Source of the DNA: JALEFZ01 sp039817415
Lineage (GTDB): Bacteria; Bacteroidota; Bacteroidia; J057
Direction: 5' to 3'
DNA: 64,000 nucleotides
Assembly (NCBI GenBank): GCA_039817415.1
Contig: JBCBVV010000019.1
Span: 42,230-106,229, forward strand
A program made the position numbers and the translations under genes. Shown piece by piece: positions 25,201 through 32,094 of this stretch (the first letter of the stretch is position 1; every line of letters starts with the position of its first letter). Under the pieces are notes generated by a model that was given only the letters and a program-made list of their open reading frames with translations, searched no databases and had not been told where the DNA came from.

Positions 25201-27087
25201 GATGGAACTATCAAATTGGGGCAGGTAAAAATCGTAGGAGATAGCATTGTCTTCTCTCAGAATGATTTTTATGCCAATAAATCCACCTTCGTGATTCTCG
25301 ATGAAGAAAATCCAGAACGGGAACACTTTATCGCAGAAAATGTAGACATCAACTACGATGTATCCAAGCACGAATCCAGCTTCATCTCCAAGACGATGGA
25401 GTCCAATACGGCTACTTTCCCCATGCACCAGTATAAAACAAGCTTGGTTAAGGGTGATTTCTCTAAGGAGACCTATGATTTGGTCTTGCAAAGTCCATCT
25501 GCTGACTCAGGAAACTTTTTCATGTCAACTCACCCAGCGATGGACAACTTGAAGTTCATGGCTAGTTCAGCTTACTATGATATCCTGGATAAGGAAATTG
25601 AAATCAGTGGTGTAGACCAGATTCTTATTGCAGACGCGCGCATTCTTCCAGATAGTGCTTTTGTAGTTGTAGAAGAAGGAGGGTACCTGAAAAAGCTAGA
25701 AAACTCTATCATCAAGGCGGATCAGGACTCTGAATACCACAGAATTTATGATGCGACTGTAGAAGTTAATTCTCGTACAGACTATACAGGATCAGGTAAA
25801 TATGACTACATCGAGGTGGAAGGCAATAAGCAGTTCATTGAGTTCAATGATATCCGAGTCAACAGCGACTTGACAACGGTTGCCAGTGGCGAGATTGAAG
25901 AGGCTGATGAGTTTTACCTAACGGAGCGTATCTTTTTCCAAGGGGATGCAAGATTGGATGCCTCACGGAAATTCTTGGAGTTTGAAGGGGAGGTAAAAAT
26001 CGAATCTGAAAATGAGGCCTTCTACGGGGTATGGTTTGACTTCGATCGAACGATTGTGAACCCAGACTCTGTCTTTATTCCGATTGCAGAAGACTTGACA
26101 AATTCTATTGGAGAGCCATTGACAGTAGGGCTGAATTATTATCCTGAAGGAAGAACCTTCTACTCTACCTTCCTTCAACCCAAAGAGGATGAAGATGACC
26201 TCGAGATTCTTTCCTCTAATGGAGGCTTAACCTTTGACCGTAAGAAAAAGGAATTCAAGATTGGTACACGTGAGAAGCTACAAGGTCAGGTCTACAAAGG
26301 ATCTACAGTAGCCTTCAATGATGATGCGATGACCATCACCTCTGCTGGTTTCCTTAAATTCCCATACGACTTCGAAGACAAAACCATTTCTATCAAAATG
26401 GCGGGCTTCTGGAAGGACGACCTACGTAAGCGTCAACTTTCAACTGACCTTATCATGGGGGTAGATATGAGCATTCTGCCAGCTGATGCCCTAGAAAAAT
26501 TGACACAGACCTTTGCTTATATTTCTGCGAATAGCAAAGACATTGACTTCAACCAACATACCTTCCTGCAGTCTGCAGCGGAGCTTTTGGATGAGGGCAG
26601 TAAAACGGAGAAGGAGACGCAGAAACTGATTCAGAATGTCTCTAACTCTATGGTCTTTACCGACATCAAAATGGCAGAGCAATTGCCCTTCTCCCTGCTG
26701 ATGTCAGGCATCAACTTCAACTATGACCGTCGACTGAGAGCCTTGTATTCGGACTCTGAGATTGGCCTGATCGGTATTGGAGGCAAGGCATTGAATAAAA
26801 AGGTGAATTCTAAGATTGTCTACCAGTTCGGTACGATTTCAGCAGATGGAGAGAAGCAGCCGGACAAGCTGACCATTTACTTGGAGATCGATGCATATAA
26901 CTGGGTTTACTTCCACTTTGAAGACGAAACGATCTACACAATCTCTTCTTACTATGACGAATACAACGTCTTGATTCAAGAGGCAGTAGATAAGCGCAAG
27001 TCTAATGAAGGATACAGATTCGACCTAGCGGATGAAGATGAAAAAGTTCGATTCCTGGAGGATTTTGTCTTGAAGTTTATCCGATAA
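22294..27087 (+). CDS. Very large secreted protein of unknown function (1597 aa)
   Basis: I do not recognise a named family. The 1597-residue protein has a signal peptide (MNVRTILFVGLGMLLGG, cleavage after FAQ). An N-terminal helical part (about 25-150) is followed by a long series of beta-rich segments. An acidic Ser/Asp/Trp-rich stretch lies at about residues 330-405 (DNA 23280-23510) and includes a doubled EEKKDD motif and WDS/YSDESSWDSGSGG runs. Later segments have short strands with polar turns (GEAVFTGDLKISELGMVGDG, VDINYDVSKHESSF), reminiscent of LptA/OstA-like or AsmA-like repeat proteins. No catalytic motif is visible. It is probably periplasmic or outer-membrane associated. It is monocistronic, with a strong terminator at 27149-27190. 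Confidence 0.8.
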   Translation: MNVRTILFVGLGMLLGGWTFAQNSAKGFDTDPAVFIQEFSEELIQNGKEAGTNASNSFQTLWNGGTFSEEEKAAFIEVANQMSERSYDTPKSLIAFTESVIALKADQSKLKIPYEDFIAVSRQTVAELSRDRGTKFFRLFNDFQQSGKPISRKKFYWEMSQNNPKLIFESIGKGDSTYKGPALVYDLTDVRYENIYRKDSTIIAEGSGRYYPLSMAFIGTGGTVNWEKVGLPADQVYAELGDYSLNMNLGLVKVDTVDFYYRDLIKGSLKGKFEDRGAGFSNVKTANYPFFKSYKGGVVIENLLPNIRYEGGFSMKGLRRIGTSYDVVSIVDEEEEKKDDGYSGSFLIKEEKKDDAFSGESEWDSYEDENSSFDSDESWDYSDESSWDSGSGGSDDGWGGWSSGPYQTVEHIPAKIEIQRKGNTVMKLSGEAFVLDDESMVGRALQATVYTSESDSLYHPSMDVIYTELDSTVTLKKPKRSVYAKIPFTSSFHEYFLYFESIIWDLGEDKIDFTAFIDKENKASAIESYDYFTKARFNKYKGVLKFNPIGAIYRYSFKHPNEPIFPEKIVEEYRLMNDLKTLERALPSLEGDGFIRYDRTTKEITPMPKLYTWGKAARKKKDFDAIQIVSKVDTGSHAKLNLETMELELRGVRSFSMSDSVFVRAVPSKGNVRVGKNRKLDFGGLVAAGRLNFYGNDSLESFHFDYESYRIICDSIDSIRFVMNRSLDRTEEENPLEKALSNTVFEGVTGAIHIDNPNNKSGEKDYPFFPVFDSYSKSYLYWASPDVEGGVYSKDRMYFAVDPFVLDSLETFDPTNLQFDGEFYSSEIFPNIKQRLQVMDDFTLGFKRETPPQGYPIYEGNGVIKGDIILNSMGLQGNGTLEYLGTIAKSDSFVFHFDSVMATVNYFNMKKGYRKGVYFPQVDANTALYKWYTKDSTLAISSDFEDMSLFEGEAVFTGDLKISELGMVGDGTIKLGQVKIVGDSIVFSQNDFYANKSTFVILDEENPEREHFIAENVDINYDVSKHESSFISKTMESNTATFPMHQYKTSLVKGDFSKETYDLVLQSPSADSGNFFMSTHPAMDNLKFMASSAYYDILDKEIEISGVDQILIADARILPDSAFVVVEEGGYLKKLENSIIKADQDSEYHRIYDATVEVNSRTDYTGSGKYDYIEVEGNKQFIEFNDIRVNSDLTTVASGEIEEADEFYLTERIFFQGDARLDASRKFLEFEGEVKIESENEAFYGVWFDFDRTIVNPDSVFIPIAEDLTNSIGEPLTVGLNYYPEGRTFYSTFLQPKEDEDDLEILSSNGGLTFDRKKKEFKIGTREKLQGQVYKGSTVAFNDDAMTITSAGFLKFPYDFEDKTISIKMAGFWKDDLRKRQLSTDLIMGVDMSILPADALEKLTQTFAYISANSKDIDFNQHTFLQSAAELLDEGSKTEKETQKLIQNVSNSMVFTDIKMAEQLPFSLLMSGINFNYDRRLRALYSDSEIGLIGIGGKALNKKVNSKIVYQFGTISADGEKQPDKLTIYLEIDAYNWVYFHFEDETIYTISSYYDEYNVLIQEAVDKRKSNEGYRFDLADEDEKVRFLEDFVLKFIR

Positions 27088-27148
27088 AAAGACGGAATAA
27101 AAACCTGTATTTCCATACAGCATTGTCAAAGATAATTGGTAATTTTCC

Positions 27149-27190
27149 ACCGTCCCGGTCGAGCTTTGATCGGGACGGTGCTGTTTTTTT
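27149..27190 (+). terminator. Strong rho-independent terminator of the 1597-aa protein gene
   Basis: ACCGTCCCG (27149-27157) pairs perfectly with CGGGACGGT (27171-27179), followed by GCTG and seven T residues (27184-27190). It lies about 60 bp after the stop codon. Confidence 0.9.
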
Positions 27191-27204
27191 AGGCTTACTT
27201 TTCA

Positions 27205-27711
27205 ATGGAAATTCCCGCAACTCCTCCGCTCATCTGCCCTCACTGTGGGACAGCAAACAAACTATTTGTCAATCAAAGATGTATCAACTGTAAGGTATCC
27301 ATGGTTAGCGATCAGGAGTTTCATTTCCTGAACAATGAGTTGAAACCCATTGCCGCTGATCTTCGCGTCAAACTACAAAGCTTAGAGCAAGGCAAACCAG
27401 CCACTCTGCTCATGCCCCTGATACAACCCCTACTCGAGCAACTTGCACCTTATCGCAAGGATCGTCCCTGGCTAGAAGAATATTTGAGCAAGGTGGAGGA
27501 GACTGTAGCTCCCTATATGGAGTACTATCGACAATACCGAAGAAGCTTGACTATTTTTTATGTAATTTTGGGGGTTCTTGCAATCGTTCCGCTAGTAGCC
27601 TGGTTCCTGACCAGGGATCCATTTTTGGTCTTTCTGCTAGCCCTTCCTATACCTGGTTGGTACTTTCTAGGTATTAGGCCTTTTCTGAAAAAACACAAAC
27701 CGGGTGTCTAA
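27205..27711 (+). CDS. Zinc-ribbon membrane protein of unknown function
   Basis: The 168-residue protein has an N-terminal zinc-ribbon (CPHCG at residues 11-15 and CINCK at about 27-31). A helical middle follows (about 40-105), then two TM helices (about 114-132 and 137-155) and a basic tail (LKKHKPGV). The cysteine pattern suggests one structural zinc; function is unknown. It begins 15 bp past the terminator of the previous gene. Its last codons overlap the GTG start of the next gene by 8 bp, so it is the first of three coupled genes. Confidence 0.7.
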   Translation: MEIPATPPLICPHCGTANKLFVNQRCINCKVSMVSDQEFHFLNNELKPIAADLRVKLQSLEQGKPATLLMPLIQPLLEQLAPYRKDRPWLEEYLSKVEETVAPYMEYYRQYRRSLTIFYVILGVLAIVPLVAWFLTRDPFLVFLLALPIPGWYFLGIRPFLKKHKPGV

Positions 27712-28216
27712 AATTTGTTTTGCTATACTTTTTGGTTTAATCAGCTACCTGCTTGGGCCTACAAGAGGAAATATCCTTTCTGCGCAGCAGACCAATGCCG
27801 CTATCCTCCAAAAATTATGGCAACAAGAAGTTTCAAATTTATCAGACAGCCTAAAAGCCATTGAGGCTGATTTTCCCTTAGCCGAATGGCTGAATGCCTC
27901 CCTTGATAGCAGCAGCACAATGTCCATCAAGGCAAGTCTTCCTGTTGTGTCCTATTTGCGGTTGCAAAAGGGGGCATTTGAACGGACTATTTTTCAAAGC
28001 TATGAAGCAAAAGGAAAGGTCAATCAGATACATTCTATTTCCTACAAGGATACGTTGGATAAGCCTTCTTTGATGAGAATCAGGAAAGCTGGACCAGATT
28101 ATTTGAAAGGAGATGATCCCAGGTTATGGAGCAAACTAACCAAACCTGCCATTTGGATAGTCGGAACCACCGGAACTATATTTTCGCTGTTTTATGTCAG
28201 GAGTCGACAACAATGA
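27704..28216 (+). CDS. Hypothetical exported or membrane protein (170 aa)
   Basis: This 170-residue protein starts at a GTG that overlaps the end of the zinc-ribbon gene. An N-terminal hydrophobic segment (residues 3-25, ICFAILFGLISYLL) resembles a signal peptide, and a C-terminal TM helix (about 145-163, AIWIVGTTGTIFSLFYV) ends in RSRQQ. The region between is likely periplasmic and has no motif I recognise. The last codon overlaps the ATG of the following lipoprotein gene (ATGA at 28213-28216). The three genes 27205-29961 thus form one translationally coupled unit. Confidence 0.6.
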   Translation: MSKICFAILFGLISYLLGPTRGNILSAQQTNAAILQKLWQQEVSNLSDSLKAIEADFPLAEWLNASLDSSSTMSIKASLPVVSYLRLQKGAFERTIFQSYEAKGKVNQIHSISYKDTLDKPSLMRIRKAGPDYLKGDDPRLWSKLTKPAIWIVGTTGTIFSLFYVRSRQQ

Positions 28217-29961
28217 ATAGAATTTATCTTGCAGGAATTATCCTGTTGATCGGCATAGGCGTATTGGGTTGCGGCCAAAAAGCCAGCCCACAAGGAGGTC
28301 CAAGAGATCAGGTTCCTCCCACAATTACCGGAACCTCGCCTAGTGATAGCACCCTTAATTTCCGTGGAACAAGTGTACGGATCAACTTTAGTGAGGCCAT
28401 TCGAAAGCCAAACTATGGGAAGGAAATCTTCATCTCCCCTTTTATCGAGCGACCCAAAATCATCTTGAGTGACAATGCCAGAAAGCTGCGAATCGATTTT
28501 GAGGAAGAATTGAGGCCACAAACTACCTATTTGGTTACCCTAACGGACATACAGGACAATACCGAAGGAAATAAGCTCGCTGAGACCTATATCCTAGCTT
28601 TCAGTACAGGCGATCAGCTGGATAGTATGGAAATCAAGGGAAGTATCATCAGTCCAGAGATTGGGAAAAGTGTCGAGAAGATGAAAATCCTCCTCTACGA
28701 TGCAGATAGTATCAAGAACGACGAATTCTTACAGATACGCCCTGCTTATGTAACCCAAAGTGATGCACAGGGAGACTTTTCCTTCAAATACCTTCGTAAC
28801 GCTCCCTATAAAATCCTCGGTGTTCTGGATGGGGACCAAAGCAACACCTACAACAATCCCACGGAGCAGATTGCCATGAGCATTGATACCCTCCTGCTCT
28901 TTGAAGATGACTCCACCAATTTTACCACGACAAAACTCTATGCCTTTCTACCAGACCTGATCACGCCCAGGTTAAGGTCAACCCTTTGGATGAATGATTC
29001 TACGCTCAGAACGCGCTTCAACAAGGGTCTTAGGCTAGACAGTCTGAAAGCCTTCATTTCAGACACGCTCAATCAGGATAGTCAAGAGGTCAGCCTGTTT
29101 ACCTATTTACAATCTGAAGAAGTAGATGTCTACATGCACATCCCTACAGGGCGAGAAAAGGCTCAACGACTTCATCTTTCTGGCTTGCGAGATACCCTTG
29201 GCCAACCCTTGGATACCGTAGTGGACCTTTCTGCCTTCAGGATCAGCAAACCTGACATTCCACTTTTACAAAAGACCAAGATCAACTATGAAAAGGGCTA
29301 TTGGGAGGTGATGATCCCTCGAATGTACAGGAAACAGGAGAATTGGATCTACTTGACGGATACGACACGTTTGGAGGAAAATAGGGATACGTTAGCCTTT
29401 ACTGTTGAGCAAGATGCCTTTCAATTGTTCATTACCCCTCAACCCGCCCCAGATACCGTTAAACTATATCGTTTACTCGTCGCAGGGGAAATTGCTGACA
29501 GCGCATTCTCTGATAGTACCTTTGCCTACCGCCTAAAGTGGTTTGACAAGTCGACCTTTGGCACCCTCAATGGCTCAGTGAAACTGGATTCTCCTTACGC
29601 TCCACCCATTATCCTAGAATTATTAGATGCGCAGAAAAAGGTGGTCAGGACAGCATATGATACGACCTTCGCCTTCTCCTTTCTCCCCAAAGGGAATTAT
29701 TCTAGCCGAATCATCCTAGACAGCGACAGCAATGGGGTATGGACGACCGGGGACTTAAAAACCCGTAGGTTACCTGAGAAGATTTTCACGCCAACTGGTG
29801 ATGTAGAAATCCGCGAAAACTGGGATTTTGATGACTACTTAATAGAGGTGAGACCTCCCGGTACGCCTAAGCCAGAAGAGCAGCCAGAGGAAGAAAGCGA
29901 GACATCCAAGGAGGAAACTCCTGAAACACCAGCCAAACTCGAGGAAGAGAAGGACAAATAA
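28213..29961 (+). CDS. Lipoprotein with N-terminal SbsA-type Ig-like domain
   Basis: From ATG 28213 (coupled ATGA overlap with the previous gene) the protein has 582 residues with a lipoprotein signal ending VLGCG (Cys near residue 20). It is followed by QKASPQGGPRDQVPPTI and an Ig-like domain (TSPSDSTLNFRGTSVRINFSEAI, then FISPFIERPKI), the well-known Bacteroidota SbsA-Ig layout. The rest is beta-rich, ending in an acidic Glu/Pro tail (about residues 550-582). It is probably a surface or periplasmic lipoprotein of unknown role. An upstream start at 28126 would remove the lipobox from the N-terminus and is rejected. Confidence 0.8.
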   Translation: MNRIYLAGIILLIGIGVLGCGQKASPQGGPRDQVPPTITGTSPSDSTLNFRGTSVRINFSEAIRKPNYGKEIFISPFIERPKIILSDNARKLRIDFEEELRPQTTYLVTLTDIQDNTEGNKLAETYILAFSTGDQLDSMEIKGSIISPEIGKSVEKMKILLYDADSIKNDEFLQIRPAYVTQSDAQGDFSFKYLRNAPYKILGVLDGDQSNTYNNPTEQIAMSIDTLLLFEDDSTNFTTTKLYAFLPDLITPRLRSTLWMNDSTLRTRFNKGLRLDSLKAFISDTLNQDSQEVSLFTYLQSEEVDVYMHIPTGREKAQRLHLSGLRDTLGQPLDTVVDLSAFRISKPDIPLLQKTKINYEKGYWEVMIPRMYRKQENWIYLTDTTRLEENRDTLAFTVEQDAFQLFITPQPAPDTVKLYRLLVAGEIADSAFSDSTFAYRLKWFDKSTFGTLNGSVKLDSPYAPPIILELLDAQKKVVRTAYDTTFAFSFLPKGNYSSRIILDSDSNGVWTTGDLKTRRLPEKIFTPTGDVEIRENWDFDDYLIEVRPPGTPKPEEQPEEESETSKEETPETPAKLEEEKDK

Positions 29962-29976
29962 GCGTTTTAGCGGGCA

Positions 29977-30522
29977 CTACTTGAGCTCAATCTTAGCATT
30001 ATAAGACTTAAGCAACTCCAAATAGGGGTTGGGATCAAACTCGTCCTCGTCAAATCTTTTGTCTCTCATTCTAGACTGCTCAGCACGTTTGATACTTCTA
30101 GCGTATCTCCTAATGCTGTCTACAGAATCCAGTATCAAACCTGGAACCGCTACATTTTTCCCTTCCTCATCCTTGGCCACCATGGTAAAGTAGGAAGAGT
30201 TACAGTGTTTGCTTTCCCCCGTTTGGATATTCTGCGACTCCACACGCAAGCCAACCACCATAGAGGTCCGGCCTGTATAATTAATCGAGGCCTTGAGGGT
30301 AACCAGTTCGCCCACCTCAATCGGATTTAGGAAATCTACCCGATTGACGGATGCAGTTACGCAATAATTGCCCGAATGCTTGGAAGCGCAGGCGAAGGCA
30401 ATCTGGTCCATCAGGTTCAGAATATACCCACCATGAATTTTTCCACTAAAGTTTGAATGTGAGGGCAGCATCAGCTGACTCATGGTGATCTTGGAATCGT
30501 TGGGATGCTTGAATTGTTCCAT
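29977..30522 (-). CDS. Acyl-CoA thioesterase (hot-dog fold, YciA/BACH type)
   Basis: From ATG 30522 (MEQFKHPNDSKITMSQLML) the protein has 181 residues with one hot-dog domain. Typical motifs are SHSNFSGKIHGGYILNLMDQIAFACASKHSG (the catalytic Asp lies in the central helix) and SVNRVDFLNPIEVGELV. It hydrolyses acyl-CoA in the cytoplasm. The C-terminal 60 residues are a charged helical extension (RSIKRAEQSRMRDKRFDE). A start nine codons upstream at 30549 is possible. It converges with the Ig-like lipoprotein gene with only 15 bp between them. Confidence 0.85.
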   Translation of the reverse strand: MEQFKHPNDSKITMSQLMLPSHSNFSGKIHGGYILNLMDQIAFACASKHSGNYCVTASVNRVDFLNPIEVGELVTLKASINYTGRTSMVVGLRVESQNIQTGESKHCNSSYFTMVAKDEEGKNVAVPGLILDSVDSIRRYARSIKRAEQSRMRDKRFDEDEFDPNPYLELLKSYNAKIELK

Positions 30523-30710
30523 TGAGCGGAAAGATAGGATAAAATTCAAATTCTTCCGTTACCTCCCCCCTCCATCTTGCATGTAATCAAGAAGACTTGA
30601 TCGTCTAGGGTATAAAAGGGACTTATATCCAAAATTAAACTATTTGAACACCGAACCAATCGATGCTCAAAGTAGCTCATACGTTTATCTATCATCTAAC
30701 TAGCCCAATC

Positions 30711-31427
30711 ATGAGTTTAGCCTATTTAACTAAGCAGGATGAGGTCATCTTCTCCTTTGGGGATTTCACCTCTGAAATGTGCCTTACCCAAGAAAGTTTT
30801 GAGGAAGCCATGCGCTTCAGATATGCATGCTATGACGAATCGGGTTTACCAACTGGCGAAGAAGGTCAAAAAGGGAGTTTTCAGGATGCATTTGACTTGC
30901 AAGAAAATGCACGAATCATCCTCATCAGGAAAAATGGCCAGCCCGTAGGAACCATTCGAAACATGGTTTATTGTAAAGAATACAGTTGGCTTCCCACCTA
31001 TATTACGACTTATCACAAGGAAAAATTACGGACTCCTTTTCAAGAAGAGCAGGCCTTTCTGGAATCCAGCCGATTCGCAATTACCTCTCAGCTAGAGGGA
31101 AGGGATAGCAGAATCATTCAGGGATTGTTGTTTCGCACCCAAGACCTCGCCAATTGGGCGGAGCGAACTGCTTACTTCCTTACTCAGGTTCGAGATTCAC
31201 ATGCGAAGTTCTATCACCGCTACATGCATTTCTATGCAGACTCGGAGACCATCATGGACATTGGATTAAATACGGTGATCATGCGAGTAGATCCGCCGTT
31301 TCGCTGTGATTTCCCTTACTCTTCTTATGAGTTTCTCAAGCTTGATCCCTATGTCATTCAGGCTGCTTACATGAACTGCCTTCGCAAGCGGAAACATTTC
31401 CAACCCAATACCACGGTAAAACCTTGA
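30711..31427 (+). CDS. LuxI/FeeM-like N-acyl transferase (GNAT fold)
   Basis: From ATG 30711 (MSLAYLTKQDEVIFSF) the protein has 238 residues. It shows the layout of acyl-homoserine-lactone and N-acyl-amino-acid synthases: an N-terminal arginine region (AMRFRYACYDESGLP), an acidic pair followed by a hydrophobic strand (FQDAFDLQENARIILI), a strand with NGQPVGTIRNMVY, and ESSRFAI near residue 125, which fits the ExxRF core of LuxI. These enzymes join an acyl group from acyl-ACP to an amino compound. The product cannot be told. An ICMT-like methyltransferase follows 25 bp downstream. The class call rests on motifs alone. Confidence 0.6.
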   Translation: MSLAYLTKQDEVIFSFGDFTSEMCLTQESFEEAMRFRYACYDESGLPTGEEGQKGSFQDAFDLQENARIILIRKNGQPVGTIRNMVYCKEYSWLPTYITTYHKEKLRTPFQEEQAFLESSRFAITSQLEGRDSRIIQGLLFRTQDLANWAERTAYFLTQVRDSHAKFYHRYMHFYADSETIMDIGLNTVIMRVDPPFRCDFPYSSYEFLKLDPYVIQAAYMNCLRKRKHFQPNTTVKP

Positions 31428-31452
31428 TCCAATATCCAAATCAACAAGTAAG

Positions 31453-32007
31453 ATGAACCTAGCGAATATCATTCTATTCCTTGGAGCTGCCTTCAATTTT
31501 GGCAGCTTCATTAGAGCGGCCTTTACCTTTTTTGAATTCAAAGATCCACCTACGAGGCAGGTCAAAATTCTATCTGGGCTAACCTTGGCTTCGCAGGCGG
31601 CCATTTTATTGGCTACCCTTTTTGGTAGGGTGGAATGGGATCTGTTTTTCTTCATAGGAATGGCCATTATCCTCTTGTCTAGCACCCTTTTCTGGTGGTG
31701 TATTCAAGTCAACTCGGAAAAAAAGCTAACAGCCGCTTATGACTCAAATTCCCCTGAGCACTTGATGAAGAAAGGACCTTATGCCTTGATCAGACATCCT
31801 TTTTACACCTCCTATATGTTGACCTATATCGGTGGAGCGTTGGGCTCCAAATTATGGTGGGCACTAATCCCCGTGATCATTCCCATATTTGTCTACTATC
31901 ACGCTTCTAATTTTGAGGAAAGGAAGTTCTCGCAATCGGGCTTGCACCAAGCCTATTTAGAATACAAAAAACAAGCAGGAAGATTTCTACCACGCTTGTT
32001 TCGCTGA
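31453..32007 (+). CDS. Isoprenylcysteine methyltransferase-like membrane protein (ICMT/PEMT family)
   Basis: The 184-residue protein has four or five TM helices. Its C-terminal ICMT-type core reads GPYALIRHPFYTSYMLTYIGG (RHP motif) and, about 55 residues later, NFEERKFSQ, where the EER pair contributes to SAM binding. Such enzymes methylate carboxyls, phospholipids or other membrane substrates. It starts 25 bp after the LuxI/FeeM-like gene and ends at a strong bidirectional terminator (32036-32071), so the two genes may form an operon in which it modifies the acyl product. That link is inference. Confidence 0.75.
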   Translation: MNLANIILFLGAAFNFGSFIRAAFTFFEFKDPPTRQVKILSGLTLASQAAILLATLFGRVEWDLFFFIGMAIILLSSTLFWWCIQVNSEKKLTAAYDSNSPEHLMKKGPYALIRHPFYTSYMLTYIGGALGSKLWWALIPVIIPIFVYYHASNFEERKFSQSGLHQAYLEYKKQAGRFLPRLFR

Positions 32008-32035
32008 GACATTCCATCCCCTCTATGAAAATTCA

Positions 32036-32071
32036 AACCCACCACTGACTACAAGAGCCAGTAGGTGGGTT
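32036..32071. terminator. Bidirectional terminator between convergent genes
   Basis: AACCCACC-ACTG (32036-32047) pairs with CAGT-A-GGTGGGTT (32059-32071), a 12-bp stem with one bulge. The plus-strand tail is CTTCTT. It serves the methyltransferase-like gene and possibly the minus-strand glycosidase gene ending at 32095. Confidence 0.75.
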
Positions 32072-32094
32072 CTTCTTGGGGGAATCCAAATGTC

